From NCBI GenBank assembly GCA_947626345.1, contig CANQSF010000004.1, positions 88,412 through 141,190 on the forward strand: DNA of 52,779 nucleotides, read 5' to 3'. Source of the stretch: an uncultured Oscillospiraceae bacterium. GTDB lineage: Bacteria > Bacillota > Clostridia > Oscillospirales > Oscillospiraceae. The notes under the pieces were generated by a model. That model did not search any database, was not told the DNA's origin, and was given only the letters and a program-made list of their open reading frames with translations. The stretch's first letter is position 1; every line of letters starts with the position of its first letter. Made by a program: the position numbers and the translations under genes. Of this stretch, positions 25,567-34,620 are shown piece by piece.

Positions 25567-26208
25567 ATGAACGCAATGTGCGAGGCCATTTCAAAGATCG
25601 GCGTGGTGCCTGTCATCAAGCTGAACCATCCTGAACGCGACGCGGCCCCCCTGGCCCGCGCCCTGTGCGCCGGCGGCGTGCCGGTGGCGGAGGTGACCTT
25701 CCGCGCGGCGGGCGCAGCCAAGGCCATCGCCATCATGAAGGCGGAGTGCCCGGATATGATCGTGGGCGCGGGCACCGTGCTCACCTCGGAGCAGGTGGAT
25801 GAGGCCCTGGCGGCGGGCGCTCAGTTCATCGTCACCCCCGGCATGGACCCCGACCTGGTCCGGTACTGCCAAATCAAGGATGTGACCGTCTTCCCCGGCT
25901 GCACCACCCCCACCGACTACCACAGCGCCTATAAGCTGGGGCTGGAGGTGCTGAAGTTCTTCCCGGCGGAGCAGTCCGGCGGCCTGGCCAAGATCAAGGC
26001 TATGAGCGCTCCCTTCCCCATGTTCAAGGTCATGCCCACCGGCGGCGTCAGCCTGAAGAACCTGGCGGATTACGTGTCCTCGCCGCTGATCGCGGCCTGC
26101 GGCGGCTCCTACATGGTCACGGCAGACCTGATCGACAACAACAAGTGGGACGAGATCACCGAGCTGTGCAAAAAGTCCGTGCAGATCGTGAAGGAGGCCC
26201 GGGGCTGA
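25567..26208 (+). CDS. kdgA: 2-dehydro-3-deoxy-6-phosphogluconate (KDPG) aldolase, 213 aa
   Basis: Class I aldolase that splits KDPG into pyruvate and glyceraldehyde-3-phosphate, the last committed step of this locus. Catalytic Glu42 lies in AEVTFR and the Schiff-base Lys130 in EVLKFFPAE; PTGGVSLKN near the C-terminus binds phosphate. Length is standard for KdgA/Eda. AAGGAGG precedes the ATG. The stop overlaps the start of the VOC gene (TGATG). The KDG kinase two genes downstream supplies its substrate. Confidence 0.96.
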   Translation: MNAMCEAISKIGVVPVIKLNHPERDAAPLARALCAGGVPVAEVTFRAAGAAKAIAIMKAECPDMIVGAGTVLTSEQVDEALAAGAQFIVTPGMDPDLVRYCQIKDVTVFPGCTTPTDYHSAYKLGLEVLKFFPAEQSGGLAKIKAMSAPFPMFKVMPTGGVSLKNLADYVSSPLIAACGGSYMVTADLIDNNKWDEITELCKKSVQIVKEARG

Positions 26209-26552
26209 TGGAGCGGTACACCCTGGCCCACGTCGGCATCAACGGCCGGGACGAGGAGCAGGCCCGCCAGATCGCCTCCGCTTTCGAGGCCCTGTTCGGT
26301 TGGAAGGAGAAGGTGGGCAACAGCTCCGTCTTCGCCGGCACAGAGGTGGAGATCATGAAAAAGCCCGGCCGGGGCACCCTGGGCCACATCGCCGTGGGCA
26401 CGCCCGACGTGGCCGCCGCGGTGGAGGATCTGACCGGCCGCGGCGTCGCGGTGGACATGGACTCGGCCAAGTATAAGCCGGACGGCACCCTGAACGCCGT
26501 GTATCTTGCCGGGGAGGTGGGCGGCTTCGCCATCCACCTGGTCCGGGTGTGA
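26208..26552 (+). CDS. VOC superfamily protein coupled to KDPG aldolase, 114 aa
   Basis: Small glyoxalase/bleomycin-resistance-fold (VOC) protein: LAHVGINGRDEEQARQIASA opens the first beta-alpha-beta-beta-beta module, and LGHIAVGTPDVAAAVEDL opens the second. Possible metal ligands are His8, Glu in EVEIMKK and His in LGHIAVG. Its ATG overlaps the aldolase stop, with AGGAGG in the aldolase gene end. Similar small VOC proteins next to KDPG aldolase or KDG kinase are familiar in Clostridia, but their substrate is not known to me. It could act on KDG/KDPG tautomers, lactones or a reactive aldehyde; this is speculation. Confidence 0.75.
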   Translation: MERYTLAHVGINGRDEEQARQIASAFEALFGWKEKVGNSSVFAGTEVEIMKKPGRGTLGHIAVGTPDVAAAVEDLTGRGVAVDMDSAKYKPDGTLNAVYLAGEVGGFAIHLVRV

Positions 26553-26604
26553 GCTTTCCGTATTATTTTGAGCGCGCCGCCGGCGCGGATAAGGAGGAAT
26601 CATT

Positions 26605-27633
26605 ATGGCTAAGATCGTGACATTCGGCGAGCTGATGATCCGGCTGCAGCCGTATAACTATGAGCGTTTCGTCCAGGCCGATCACCTGGAGTTCACATTT
26701 GGCGGCGGCGAGGCCAACGTGGCCGTGTCCCTTGCCAACTACGGCCAGGACGTGGCCTTCGTCACCAAGCTGCCCGCCCACGCCATCGGCCAGGCGGCGG
26801 TCAACTCCCTGCGCCGGTACGGCGTGGACACCACGAAGATCGTCCGCGGCGGCGACCGGGTGGGCATCTACTTCAACGAGAAAGGCGCCTCCCAGCGGCC
26901 CAGTGTGTGCATCTACGACCGGGCCCACTCCGCCATCCAGGAGGCCTCCACGGAGGACTTCGACTGGGACGCCATCTTTGAGGGCGTGGACTGGTTCCAC
27001 TTCACCGGCATCACCCCGGCCCTGGGCCCCAACGTGGTGGACATCTGCCGCCAGGCCTGCAAGGCCGCCAAGGCCAAGGGCGTGAAGATCAGCTGCGATC
27101 TGAACTACCGGGGCAAGCTGTGGACACGCGAGCAGGCACGGGCGGCCATGACCGAGCTGTGCCAGTACGTGGACGTGTGCATCTCCAACGAGGAGGACGC
27201 CAAGGATGTGTTCGGCATCGAGGCGGAGGCCACCGACATCACCGCCGGCGAGCTGAACAAGGCCGGCTACAAGTCCGTGGCCAAGCAGCTGGCGGACAAG
27301 TTCGGCTTTGAGAAGGTGGCCATCACCCTGCGGGAGAGCAAGAGCGCCTTCGACAACGACTGGAGCGCCATGCTCTACGACGTGGCCAGCGACGAGTACT
27401 GCTTCTCCAAGCTGTACCACCTGCACATCATCGACCGTATCGGCGGCGGCGACAGCTTCGGCGGCGGGCTCATCTACGCGCTGCTGAATGGCTACGACAC
27501 CCAGGGCGCGGTGGAGTTCGCCGTGGCGGCCTCGGCCCTGAAGCACTCCATCGAGGGAGACTATAACTTCGCCACCGTGGCGGAGGTGGAAAAGCTGGCC
27601 GGCGGCGACGGCTCCGGCCGCGTGCAGAGATAA
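26605..27633 (+). CDS. kdgK: 2-keto-3-deoxygluconate (KDG) kinase, PfkB family, 342 aa
   Basis: Phosphorylates KDG to KDPG with ATP. The N-terminal ribokinase signature FTFGGGEANVAVSLA is at about 30-44 and the catalytic C-terminal motif RIGGGDSFGGG puts the base at Asp283. The sequence MAKIVTFGELMIRL.P and YDRAHSAI are typical of KdgK. ATAAGGAGG lies ahead of the ATG. It stands at the point where the KduI/KduD and UxaC/UxaB/UxaA branches join, and its stop codon is fused to the next gene's SD. Confidence 0.95.
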   Translation: MAKIVTFGELMIRLQPYNYERFVQADHLEFTFGGGEANVAVSLANYGQDVAFVTKLPAHAIGQAAVNSLRRYGVDTTKIVRGGDRVGIYFNEKGASQRPSVCIYDRAHSAIQEASTEDFDWDAIFEGVDWFHFTGITPALGPNVVDICRQACKAAKAKGVKISCDLNYRGKLWTREQARAAMTELCQYVDVCISNEEDAKDVFGIEAEATDITAGELNKAGYKSVAKQLADKFGFEKVAITLRESKSAFDNDWSAMLYDVASDEYCFSKLYHLHIIDRIGGGDSFGGGLIYALLNGYDTQGAVEFAVAASALKHSIEGDYNFATVAEVEKLAGGDGSGRVQR

Positions 27634-27644
27634 GGAGGTATGTC

Positions 27645-29078
27645 ATGAAGCCCTTTATGGACAAGGATTTCCTGCTGGAGACCGAGACGGCAAAGCACCT
27701 GTTCCACGATTACGCCGAGCCCATGCCTCTGGTGGACTATCACTGCCATATCCCGCCCCAGGAGATCTATGAGGACCGGCGGTTCGAGGACCTGACCCAG
27801 GTGTGGCTGGGCGGGGAGAACCCGGACGGCACCTATTTCGGCGACCACTACAAGTGGCGGCTGATGCGCTCCAACGGCGTCAGCGAGGACTATGTCACCG
27901 GCCACAAGCCCGGCAAGGAGCGGCTGGAGAAGTTCGCCGATACCCTGGTGATGGCCATCGGCAACCCCATGTACCACTGGTGCAACCTGGAGCTGCGCAA
28001 GTTCTTCGGCTATGAGGGCTACCTCTGCCCGGAGACGGTGGACCAGGTGTGGGAGCTGACCCGTGACAAGCTGCGCAACGACCCGGACATGACCGTCCGC
28101 GGCCTGATCAAGAAGGCCAACGTGGCCTTCATCGGCACCACCGACGACCCCATCGACTCTCTGGAGTGGCACGGCAAGATCGCCGCGGACCCCACCATCC
28201 AGTTCAAGGTCTGCCCCTCCTTCCGGCCGGACAAGGCTATCAACATCAATAAGCCCGGCTTCGCCGAGTACATCGGCAAGCTGGCCGCCAGCGTGGGCAA
28301 GGGCTCCCTGGACACCGTGGCGGACGTGTGCGCGGCGCTGACGGAGCGGCTGGAGTTCTTCAAGCAGATGGGCTGCCGGGCCAGCGATCACGGCCTGGAC
28401 TACATCCCCTTCCGGCCCGTGAGCGCCACGGCGGCGGACATGGCCTTCCGGAAGGTCATGGACGGCGGCGAGGTCACCGTGGAGCAGGCCGAGGGCTATC
28501 AGACCTATATCCTGCTGCACCTGGGCCGGGAGTATCACCGGCTGAACATCGCCATGCAGCTGCACTACTCCTGCCTGCGGAACATGAACGAACGGATGTA
28601 CGCCAAGCTGGGCGCCGACACCGGCTTCGACATGATCGCCCAGAACACCTGCGGCGGCGATATCGCCCGGCTGCTGTCCGCCCTGGACAAGGAGGGCGCC
28701 TGCCCCAAGACCATCCTCTACTCCCTCAATCCCGCCGACAACGAGCAGCTGGGCACCATGCTGGGCTGCTTCCAGTCCGACGAGATCCCCGGCAAGATCC
28801 AGCACGGCTCCGCCTGGTGGTTCAACGACACCAAGAGCGGCATGGAGGAGCAGATGAAGTCCCTGGCCAATCTGGGGCTGCTGGGCAACTTCGTGGGCAT
28901 GCTCACCGATTCCCGCTCCTTCCTCAGCTACGCCCGCCACGACTACTTCCGCCGGATCATGTGCAACCTCATCGGCAAGTGGGTGGAGAACGGCGAGTAT
29001 CCCGCCGACGAGGCGGCGCTGAAGAAGATCGTGGAGGGCATCTGCTACAACAATGCCGCCCGGTATTTTGACCTGTGA
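27645..29078 (+). CDS. uxaC: Uronate isomerase UxaC, 477 aa
   Basis: Amidohydrolase-superfamily isomerase that turns galacturonate into tagaturonate (and glucuronate into fructuronate). The metal-binding start LVDYHCHIPP gives His33 and His35, and family signatures such as WRLMRSNG, GTTDDP and LNIAMQLHYSCLRNMNERMY are present. Full family length (about 465-475). TAAGGAGG overlaps the kdgK stop. It is the first of three consecutive genes, uxaC-uxaB-uxaA, that make a complete galacturonate branch to KDG. Confidence 0.97.
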   Translation: MKPFMDKDFLLETETAKHLFHDYAEPMPLVDYHCHIPPQEIYEDRRFEDLTQVWLGGENPDGTYFGDHYKWRLMRSNGVSEDYVTGHKPGKERLEKFADTLVMAIGNPMYHWCNLELRKFFGYEGYLCPETVDQVWELTRDKLRNDPDMTVRGLIKKANVAFIGTTDDPIDSLEWHGKIAADPTIQFKVCPSFRPDKAININKPGFAEYIGKLAASVGKGSLDTVADVCAALTERLEFFKQMGCRASDHGLDYIPFRPVSATAADMAFRKVMDGGEVTVEQAEGYQTYILLHLGREYHRLNIAMQLHYSCLRNMNERMYAKLGADTGFDMIAQNTCGGDIARLLSALDKEGACPKTILYSLNPADNEQLGTMLGCFQSDEIPGKIQHGSAWWFNDTKSGMEEQMKSLANLGLLGNFVGMLTDSRSFLSYARHDYFRRIMCNLIGKWVENGEYPADEAALKKIVEGICYNNAARYFDL

Positions 29079-29102
29079 TCGGAAGGAAGAAAGGACAACG
29101 GA

Positions 29103-30581
29103 ATGGAAAAACTTTCCTATAAGACCCTGGCTGACCAGGGCTATGACGGATATCTTTTGAAGGAGGCCCCCGAGCGGGTGCTCCAGTTTGGCGAGGGCAA
29201 CTTCCTGCGGGCCTTCGTGGACTACTTCATCGACGAGATGAACGAGAAGGCCGGCTTCAACGGCAAGGTGGTCCTGACCCAGCCCATCGCCCCGGGCCTG
29301 GCCCCCATGATCAACGACCAGGAGGGGCTGTACACCCTGTTCCTCCGGGGGCGGGAGGACGGCCAGCAGGTCAACCGCAAGCGGGTCATCTCCTGCGTCA
29401 GCCGCTGCATCAACCCCTACGAGGACTTCCAGGCCCTGATGGACTGCGCCAAGAACCCCGATCTGCGGTTTTTGGTGTCCAACACCACCGAGGCGGGCAT
29501 CGTGTTCGACCCGGCCTGCAAGTTCGACGACAAGCCCGCCGCCAGCTTCCCCGGCAAGCTGACCCAGTTCCTCTATGAGCGCTATCAGCAGGGCCTGCCC
29601 GGGTTCATCATCCTCAGCTGCGAGCTGATCGACCACAACGGCGACGAGCTGAAAAAGTGCGTGGGCCAGTACATCGACCTGTGGGGCCTGGACGAGGATT
29701 TCCGGACCTGGGCCATGGGGGAGAACCTGTTCTGCTCCACCTTGGTGGACCGGATCGTCACCGGCTATCCCCGCAAGGAGGCCGAGGCCATCTGCCAGGA
29801 GCTGGGCTATCAGGACAACATCATCGACACCGGCGAGGTGTTCGGCTTCTGGGTCATCGAGGGCCCCCAGTCCATCAAGGACGAGTTCCCCTTCGAGAAG
29901 GCCGGCCTGCCCATCATCGTGGTGGACGACCACACCCCCTATAAGCAGCGGAAGGTCCGCATCCTGAACGGCGCCCACACCTCCATGGTCCTGGGAGCCT
30001 ATCTGGCTGGGCAGAACATCGTCCGCAGCTGCATGGAGGACGAGGTGATCCACGGGTTCATGAACAAGACCATCTACGACGAGATCATCCCCACCCTGGA
30101 TCTGCCCAAGGAGGACCTGACCGAGTTCGCCGCCGCGGTGAGCCAGCGGTTCAACAACCCCTACATCGACCACGCCCTGCTGGACATCAGCCTGAACTCC
30201 ACCGCCAAGTGGAAGGCCCGGGTCATGCCCAGTCTGACCGAATACGTCAAGCGGGTGGGCAAGCTGCCGCCCTGCATCACCTTCTCCTTCGCCGCCTACA
30301 TCGCCTTCTATCACACCGGCCGGGAGAAGGGGGAGCACTGCCTCACCGGCGTCCGGGGCGCGGACACCTTCGCCATCAAGGACGACGGCTGGGTGCTGGA
30401 TTTCTACTACGATCACAAAGACGACTCCCTGGCCGACCTGGCCCACGCGGTGGTGACCAACGAGCGGATGTGGGGCAAGACCCTGGCGGAGCTGCCCGGC
30501 TTCGAGGCCGCCGTCGCCGCCGACCTGGAGCGCATCCAGACCGTGGGCATGTATGAGGCCATGCGGGAGGTCCAGGGATGA
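29103..30581 (+). CDS. uxaB: Tagaturonate reductase UxaB, 492 aa
   Basis: NADH-dependent long-chain (mannitol dehydrogenase family) reductase that turns tagaturonate into altronate. The N-terminal cofactor region VLQFGEGNFLRAFVDYFID, the conserved NTTEAGI, and the catalytic-helix region KVRILNGAHTSMV are clear. Length fits UxaB. The order after uxaC and before uxaA distinguishes it from UxuB (fructuronate reductase), whose partner UxuA is absent here. It overlaps uxaA by four bases (ATGA) and carries the uxaA SD (GGGAGG) near its end. Confidence 0.95.
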   Translation: MEKLSYKTLADQGYDGYLLKEAPERVLQFGEGNFLRAFVDYFIDEMNEKAGFNGKVVLTQPIAPGLAPMINDQEGLYTLFLRGREDGQQVNRKRVISCVSRCINPYEDFQALMDCAKNPDLRFLVSNTTEAGIVFDPACKFDDKPAASFPGKLTQFLYERYQQGLPGFIILSCELIDHNGDELKKCVGQYIDLWGLDEDFRTWAMGENLFCSTLVDRIVTGYPRKEAEAICQELGYQDNIIDTGEVFGFWVIEGPQSIKDEFPFEKAGLPIIVVDDHTPYKQRKVRILNGAHTSMVLGAYLAGQNIVRSCMEDEVIHGFMNKTIYDEIIPTLDLPKEDLTEFAAAVSQRFNNPYIDHALLDISLNSTAKWKARVMPSLTEYVKRVGKLPPCITFSFAAYIAFYHTGREKGEHCLTGVRGADTFAIKDDGWVLDFYYDHKDDSLADLAHAVVTNERMWGKTLAELPGFEAAVAADLERIQTVGMYEAMREVQG

Positions 30582-32059
30582 GGCTGATCCGCATCCACCC
30601 CGCGGACAACGTGGCGGTGGCCCTGGAGGACATCGCCGCGGGCGAGAGCCTGACGCTGGACGGTGGCGTGACCGTCACCGCCGCCGAGGACGTGAAGCGG
30701 GGCCATAAGCTGGCCCTGGCGTCCATCCCGGCGGAGGGGCAGATCGTGAAGTACGGCTGCGTCATCGGCCTGGCCAAATGCGACATCGCCCCGGGCCAGT
30801 GGGTCCACACCCACAACGTGCGCACGGGCCTGTCCGAGGGCGGCGAGTACGTCTACGAGCACGTGACGCTGCCCATGCCGGCCCCGGCCAGCTACACCTT
30901 CCGGGGCTATCGCCGGCCGGACGGCCGGGCGGCGGTGCGCAACGAGCTGTGGATCATCCCCACGGTGGGATGCGTCAACTCCGTGGCCCAGCAGCTGGTG
31001 CAGCAGAACCAGCACTTGGTGACCGGGTCCGTGGAGGGGCTGTACACCTTCCCCCATCCCTTCGGCTGCAGCCAGATGGGGGACGACCACGCCCAGACCC
31101 GGAAGCTGCTGGCCGCCCTGGTCCGCCATCCCAACGCCGGCGGCGTGCTGGTGCTGGGGCTGGGCTGCGAGAATCTGACCATGGACCAGTTCAAGGCGGA
31201 GCTGGGCCAGTGGGACGACGAGCGGGTGAAGTTTTTGGTCTGCCAGGACGAGCCGGACGAGCTCGCCGCGGGCAGCGCCCTGCTGGCGGAGCTGGCCGCC
31301 TATGCCGGCCAGGCCCACCGGGAGGACATCCCCGCCTCGGAGCTGGTCATCGGCATGAAGTGCGGCGGCTCCGACGGCCTTTCCGGCATCACCGCCAACC
31401 CGGCGGTGGGGCGTTTTTCCGACCTGCTCATCGCCGCCGGCGGCTCCACGGTGCTCACCGAGGTGCCGGAGATGTTCGGCGCGGAGAGCATCCTCTTCAA
31501 CCGCTGCGCCGACCGGGCCGTCTTCGACAAGGCGGTGAAGATGGTGGAGGATTTCAAGGACTACTTCGTCAGCCATGGCCAGGTGGTCTATGAAAATCCC
31601 AGCCCCGGCAACAAGGCCGGCGGCATCACCACCCTGGAGGACAAGTCCTGCGGCTGCGTGCAGAAGGGCGGCAGCGCCCAGGTGGTGGACGTGCTCCACT
31701 ATGGCGACGCGGTCACCAAAAAGGGCCTGAACCTGCTGAGCGGCCCGGGCAACGACTTGGTCAGCGCCACGGCCCTCACCGCCGCGGGCGCCCATATCAT
31801 CCTGTTCACCACCGGCCGGGGCACCCCCTTCGGCGCCCCCGCGCCCACGGTGAAGATATCCACCAACACGGCCCTCTATGAGAAGAAGAGCGGCTGGATC
31901 GACTTCAACGCCGGTACCGCCGCCCAGGGAGAGAGCCTGGACGATACCGGCAGGCGGCTTTTGGACTTCGTGTTGAAAGTGGCCGGCGGAGAGAAGACAA
32001 GATCCGAACTGCACGGCGCCCGGGAGATCTCCATTTTCAAGGACGGCGTGGTGCTGTAA
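30578..32059 (+). CDS. uxaA: Altronate dehydratase UxaA, 493 aa
   Basis: Iron-dependent dehydratase that turns altronate into KDG. An N-terminal SAF domain (about 1-75, ADNVAVALEDIAAGESL) is fused to the catalytic UxaA domain, which contains YRRPDGRAAVRNELWIIPTV, PHPFGCSQMGDD and MKCGGSDGLSGITANPA, including conserved Cys residues. Length matches the fused single-gene form. The ATG overlaps uxaB. A 17-base-pair hairpin terminator begins 10 bases after its stop, ending the 11-gene operon that starts at 21075. Confidence 0.96.
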   Translation: MRLIRIHPADNVAVALEDIAAGESLTLDGGVTVTAAEDVKRGHKLALASIPAEGQIVKYGCVIGLAKCDIAPGQWVHTHNVRTGLSEGGEYVYEHVTLPMPAPASYTFRGYRRPDGRAAVRNELWIIPTVGCVNSVAQQLVQQNQHLVTGSVEGLYTFPHPFGCSQMGDDHAQTRKLLAALVRHPNAGGVLVLGLGCENLTMDQFKAELGQWDDERVKFLVCQDEPDELAAGSALLAELAAYAGQAHREDIPASELVIGMKCGGSDGLSGITANPAVGRFSDLLIAAGGSTVLTEVPEMFGAESILFNRCADRAVFDKAVKMVEDFKDYFVSHGQVVYENPSPGNKAGGITTLEDKSCGCVQKGGSAQVVDVLHYGDAVTKKGLNLLSGPGNDLVSATALTAAGAHIILFTTGRGTPFGAPAPTVKISTNTALYEKKSGWIDFNAGTAAQGESLDDTGRRLLDFVLKVAGGEKTRSELHGAREISIFKDGVVL

Positions 32060-32069
32060 AAAAACGCAA

Positions 32070-32106
32070 AAATATTCCCTCCGGCCAGTGGCCGGAGGGA
32101 ATATTT
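32070..32106. terminator. Bidirectional terminator after uxaA
   Basis: A 17-base-pair perfect stem (arms 32070-32086 and 32090-32106) with a three-base loop AGT. The outer arms are AAATATT/AATATTT, giving U-rich 3' ends in both directions. It lies between convergent uxaA and the membrane-anchored hydrolase gene. Confidence 0.92.
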
Positions 32107-32113
32107 CTTGTCT

Positions 32114-33043
32114 TCAGGACCGGACCGTGTCCCGGCAGAAGCGGATCACCGCCTGCCGGTAGCCCTCCGGATCGGTGATGTAGCTCAGACCGTGGCCCGC
32201 GCCGGGGAAGGTGACGCGCCGGACCAGCGCCGGGGCGGCGCCCAGGACCTCCCGGCTCATGTAGCAGGGGACGAACCGGTCGTCCTCCCCGTGGAGGATG
32301 AGGATGGGCACCTTCGCCTTCGCCATCTCCCGGGCGGCGGTGGTCTCGCGCAGATCGAACCGGCCGAACAGCCGGGCCCCCAGGACGATGAAGGGCATCA
32401 TCAGTTCCGCAGGCAGATGCTCGTCCCGGCAGACCTTCCCGATGATGTCCGCCGGCGAGGAGTAGGGGGAGTCGGCGATGATCCCCACCACCTGCTCCGG
32501 CAGGTCCAGCCCCGCCGCCATCAGCACCGTGGCCGCGCCCATGGACACCCCCGCCAGGGTGATGGGCACATCGGGCCAGCGCTGGACGGCGTACCGGCAC
32601 CAGGCGAGGCAGTCGTACCGCTCCCGCAGGCCGAAGGTGATGGTCCGGCCGCCGCTGCCGCCGTGGGCCCGCTGGTCTACCAGCAGCGTGTTCATCCCCA
32701 TCTGGCGGGCCAGCTTGTTGCCGCCGCAGAAGTCCCGGATGGCGCTGCCGTGCCAGCCGTGGAATTCGATCTGCAAAGGCGCGCCGTCGGCCACATGGTA
32801 GTAGCGGGCGACGAGCGGCGTGCCGTCATAGGACGTTATGCCGACCCGCTGGCAGGGGACGGCGTCCATCTCCCCGATGAGCGCGAGCATCTCCTCCTGC
32901 TGGTGCTGATACTGCTCCCCGGGGGGCAGATCGTAGGGGTCCTCCCGGTGGGGCAGGGGGTGATAAAACGGGATCCGATAGCTGATATATGTCACCGCCA
33001 GCAGCAGCGCCGCCGCGCCGGCCAGGACCCAGAGCCATATCAT
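32114..33043 (-). CDS. Membrane-anchored alpha/beta hydrolase, 309 aa
   Basis: Alpha/beta-hydrolase with one N-terminal transmembrane helix (about 3-22). The oxyanion-region HGWHGS is at 95-100, the nucleophile Ser167 lies in GVSMGA, the acid is in HGEDDRFVP and the His is in GAGHGLSY. The GERYD/VDQRAHGGS features match the YqkD/BAAT-like 'alpha/beta hydrolase, S9-like' group often found as single copies in Firmicutes. A catalytic domain on the outer or inner face cannot be decided from this. Substrate unknown. It is read away from the ferritin-like gene and stops at the shared terminator. Confidence 0.82.
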   Translation of the reverse strand: MIWLWVLAGAAALLLAVTYISYRIPFYHPLPHREDPYDLPPGEQYQHQQEEMLALIGEMDAVPCQRVGITSYDGTPLVARYYHVADGAPLQIEFHGWHGSAIRDFCGGNKLARQMGMNTLLVDQRAHGGSGGRTITFGLRERYDCLAWCRYAVQRWPDVPITLAGVSMGAATVLMAAGLDLPEQVVGIIADSPYSSPADIIGKVCRDEHLPAELMMPFIVLGARLFGRFDLRETTAAREMAKAKVPILILHGEDDRFVPCYMSREVLGAAPALVRRVTFPGAGHGLSYITDPEGYRQAVIRFCRDTVRS

Positions 33044-33108
33044 GTCCGTCGCCTCCGGCCTCCAGTATATCCCTTCCGCCGGCGGGTGTCAACCGATGGC
33101 CCGGCCGG

Positions 33109-33606
33109 TCAGAAACAGGCGATGATGAGCTGCCGGCTCTCCCGGACGTGGCGGGCCTCGTCGCCGGCGAAGGCGGCGAACATCTCCCGCAGCTCCGGCG
33201 CGGCGGCCCGTTCCGCCTCCCGGCCATAGGCCGCGGCCCGGTCCCGGGCCAGCAGGTGCAGCGACCGCAGGCTGGCCAGCTTTCCGGATAGGGCCCGGCA
33301 ATCCGGCCGCCACTCCGGCTCTGCGCCGGCGGCGATGAAGTGCTCCGCCCGCAGCCGCTTCAGATGCCGCCGGGCGTCTGCGGCCTGGCGCAGCAGCAGC
33401 GAGCGGGCCTCCCCGCCAAAGTGCCGCGCCAGGGCGGCGGCCCATACGGCCGCGCAGGTCTCCTCCTGTATGAAGCGGGCTAAAACGGCCGCCGTGCCGT
33501 CCCGCTCCGGCGGGTCCGGCGCTCTGTCCGGCACGGTATCCCGCCCGGTGACCCGCTGCCACACGGCGTCGAAGCCCTCCAGGCTCTCCAGAATGCTCTC
33601 GTCCAT
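33109..33606 (-). CDS. Ferritin-like domain protein, 165 aa
   Basis: Helical protein with ferritin/rubrerythrin-like features: an early Glu-rich helix (FIQEETCAAVWAAALARHFGG), RRHLKRLRAEH in the second helix, and DEARHVRESRQ near the C-terminus, the last matching the E..H metal-binding pattern. Not all four canonical carboxylate/His ligands are obvious, so the di-iron site may be altered. GGGAGGGG lies five bases upstream of the ATG at 33606. The protein lacks a signal peptide. It may help with oxidative or metal stress in an anaerobe; this is inferred from the fold. Confidence 0.6.
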   Translation of the reverse strand: MDESILESLEGFDAVWQRVTGRDTVPDRAPDPPERDGTAAVLARFIQEETCAAVWAAALARHFGGEARSLLLRQAADARRHLKRLRAEHFIAAGAEPEWRPDCRALSGKLASLRSLHLLARDRAAAYGREAERAAAPELREMFAAFAGDEARHVRESRQLIIACF

Positions 33607-33685
33607 GCGATCCCCTCCCGGACATTGTATGCGCTGGGACGGGGCGGGTGACCGGCCGGGGAGGGCGATACGGTCCATGCGCGCG

Positions 33686-33719
33686 AAAGACCCGGGACGC
33701 GAGAGCGTCCCGGGTCTTT
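33686..33719. terminator. Terminator after the SGNH gene cluster
   Basis: A 15-base-pair perfect stem (AAAGACCCGGGACGC, 33686-33700, and its complement 33705-33719) with loop GAGA. It lies 12 bases past the stop of the last minus-strand SGNH gene; TCTTT at the 3' arm provides a short U-rich end. Confidence 0.85.
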
Positions 33720-33731
33720 GCAGAAGCTTTC

Positions 33732-34598
33732 TTATCGGTAGCCGTGGGTGCGCACGGACTGGAGGATGATCTGCAGCCCGGCGGGGAGCAGGTGGATGCC
33801 GTCGCCGGAGTCGTATTCGGCGATCAGGTTGCCGGTGCTGTCCATCAGGGCGTCGTGGGTGTTCAGGTACCGGACGGACATCTCCGCGGCCACGTCGTTG
33901 ATCCACTGGTTGGCGGCGTTGATGCGGTCGTTTTTGATGTCGCCGGAGGTCTTGGCGTCGATGACGGGATAGATGGACTGGCAGATGATCTTCGTGTCGG
34001 GGCTGTTTTGCTGCACGGCGGCGATCAGGTCCCGGTAATAGCTCTTGAAGGAGCTCTCGTCCAGGATGGCCACGCCGTTGATGCCCAGGGTGATCACCAG
34101 GTATTCCGGCCGGCGGGTCTTGACGGCGTCCGCGATGGACAGCTGGGAGGAGTGCTCCGGGTCCTCCGGCGGGTAGTAGTCGATGGTCTCCACCGACCAG
34201 TTGAACAGGCTCATGGTGCCGCTGGCCGGGGTCCAGACCTGGGTGTGGGGCAGCACGCCGTAGGCATAGAGGCCGTAGGTGGTGCTGTCGCCCAGGAAAA
34301 CGATTTTGTCCAGATACTCCTGGCCCATGTCCTCCGTCTCCGCCAGGACGGTGCTGGCAGGGGGCTCATCCGTGGGGACGGGCGTGGCGTCCGCTCCGTC
34401 CGCCGTGCCGGAGCCGTCAGCGGGCGGGGCCTCGCTGTCGGTCTGCTGGCCTTCGGAGGAGGGCGTGGGCTGGGTCTCAGCCGCAGGGGAGCCGCCGACC
34501 ACAGACACATAGATCAGCACCCCCAGGCAGATGACGAGGCATACCAGCAGCGCCAGCGTCCACAGGGTATAGAACCCCTCCCTGGTCTTTCGGTTCAT
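33732..34598 (-). CDS. Membrane-anchored SGNH/GDSL hydrolase paralogue 1, 288 aa
   Basis: Cell-surface esterase of the SGNH family. One transmembrane helix at about 11-33 is followed by an acidic, Pro/Thr/Ser-rich linker to about 85 and the catalytic domain. Block I is FLGDSTTYG with nucleophile Ser105; the Asn block reads LGINGVA; the C-terminal DGIH provides Asp266 and His269. AAGGAGG lies ahead of the ATG. It is the last of three tandem paralogues read in the same direction, 22 bases after paralogue 2, and shares SGTMSLFNW, LVITLGINGVA and NTHDALMDSTGN with it. Deacetylation of wall polymers or peptidoglycan is a common role for such proteins, but the substrate is unknown. Confidence 0.85.
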   Translation of the reverse strand: MNRKTREGFYTLWTLALLVCLVICLGVLIYVSVVGGSPAAETQPTPSSEGQQTDSEAPPADGSGTADGADATPVPTDEPPASTVLAETEDMGQEYLDKIVFLGDSTTYGLYAYGVLPHTQVWTPASGTMSLFNWSVETIDYYPPEDPEHSSQLSIADAVKTRRPEYLVITLGINGVAILDESSFKSYYRDLIAAVQQNSPDTKIICQSIYPVIDAKTSGDIKNDRINAANQWINDVAAEMSVRYLNTHDALMDSTGNLIAEYDSGDGIHLLPAGLQIILQSVRTHGYR

Positions 34599-34620
34599 GG
34601 GATACCTCCTTGGGGAAGCT

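Noticed and set aside
27561..30446. A 961-codon minus-strand open frame across uxaC and uxaB
   Set aside because: Antisense shadow spanning two different real genes.
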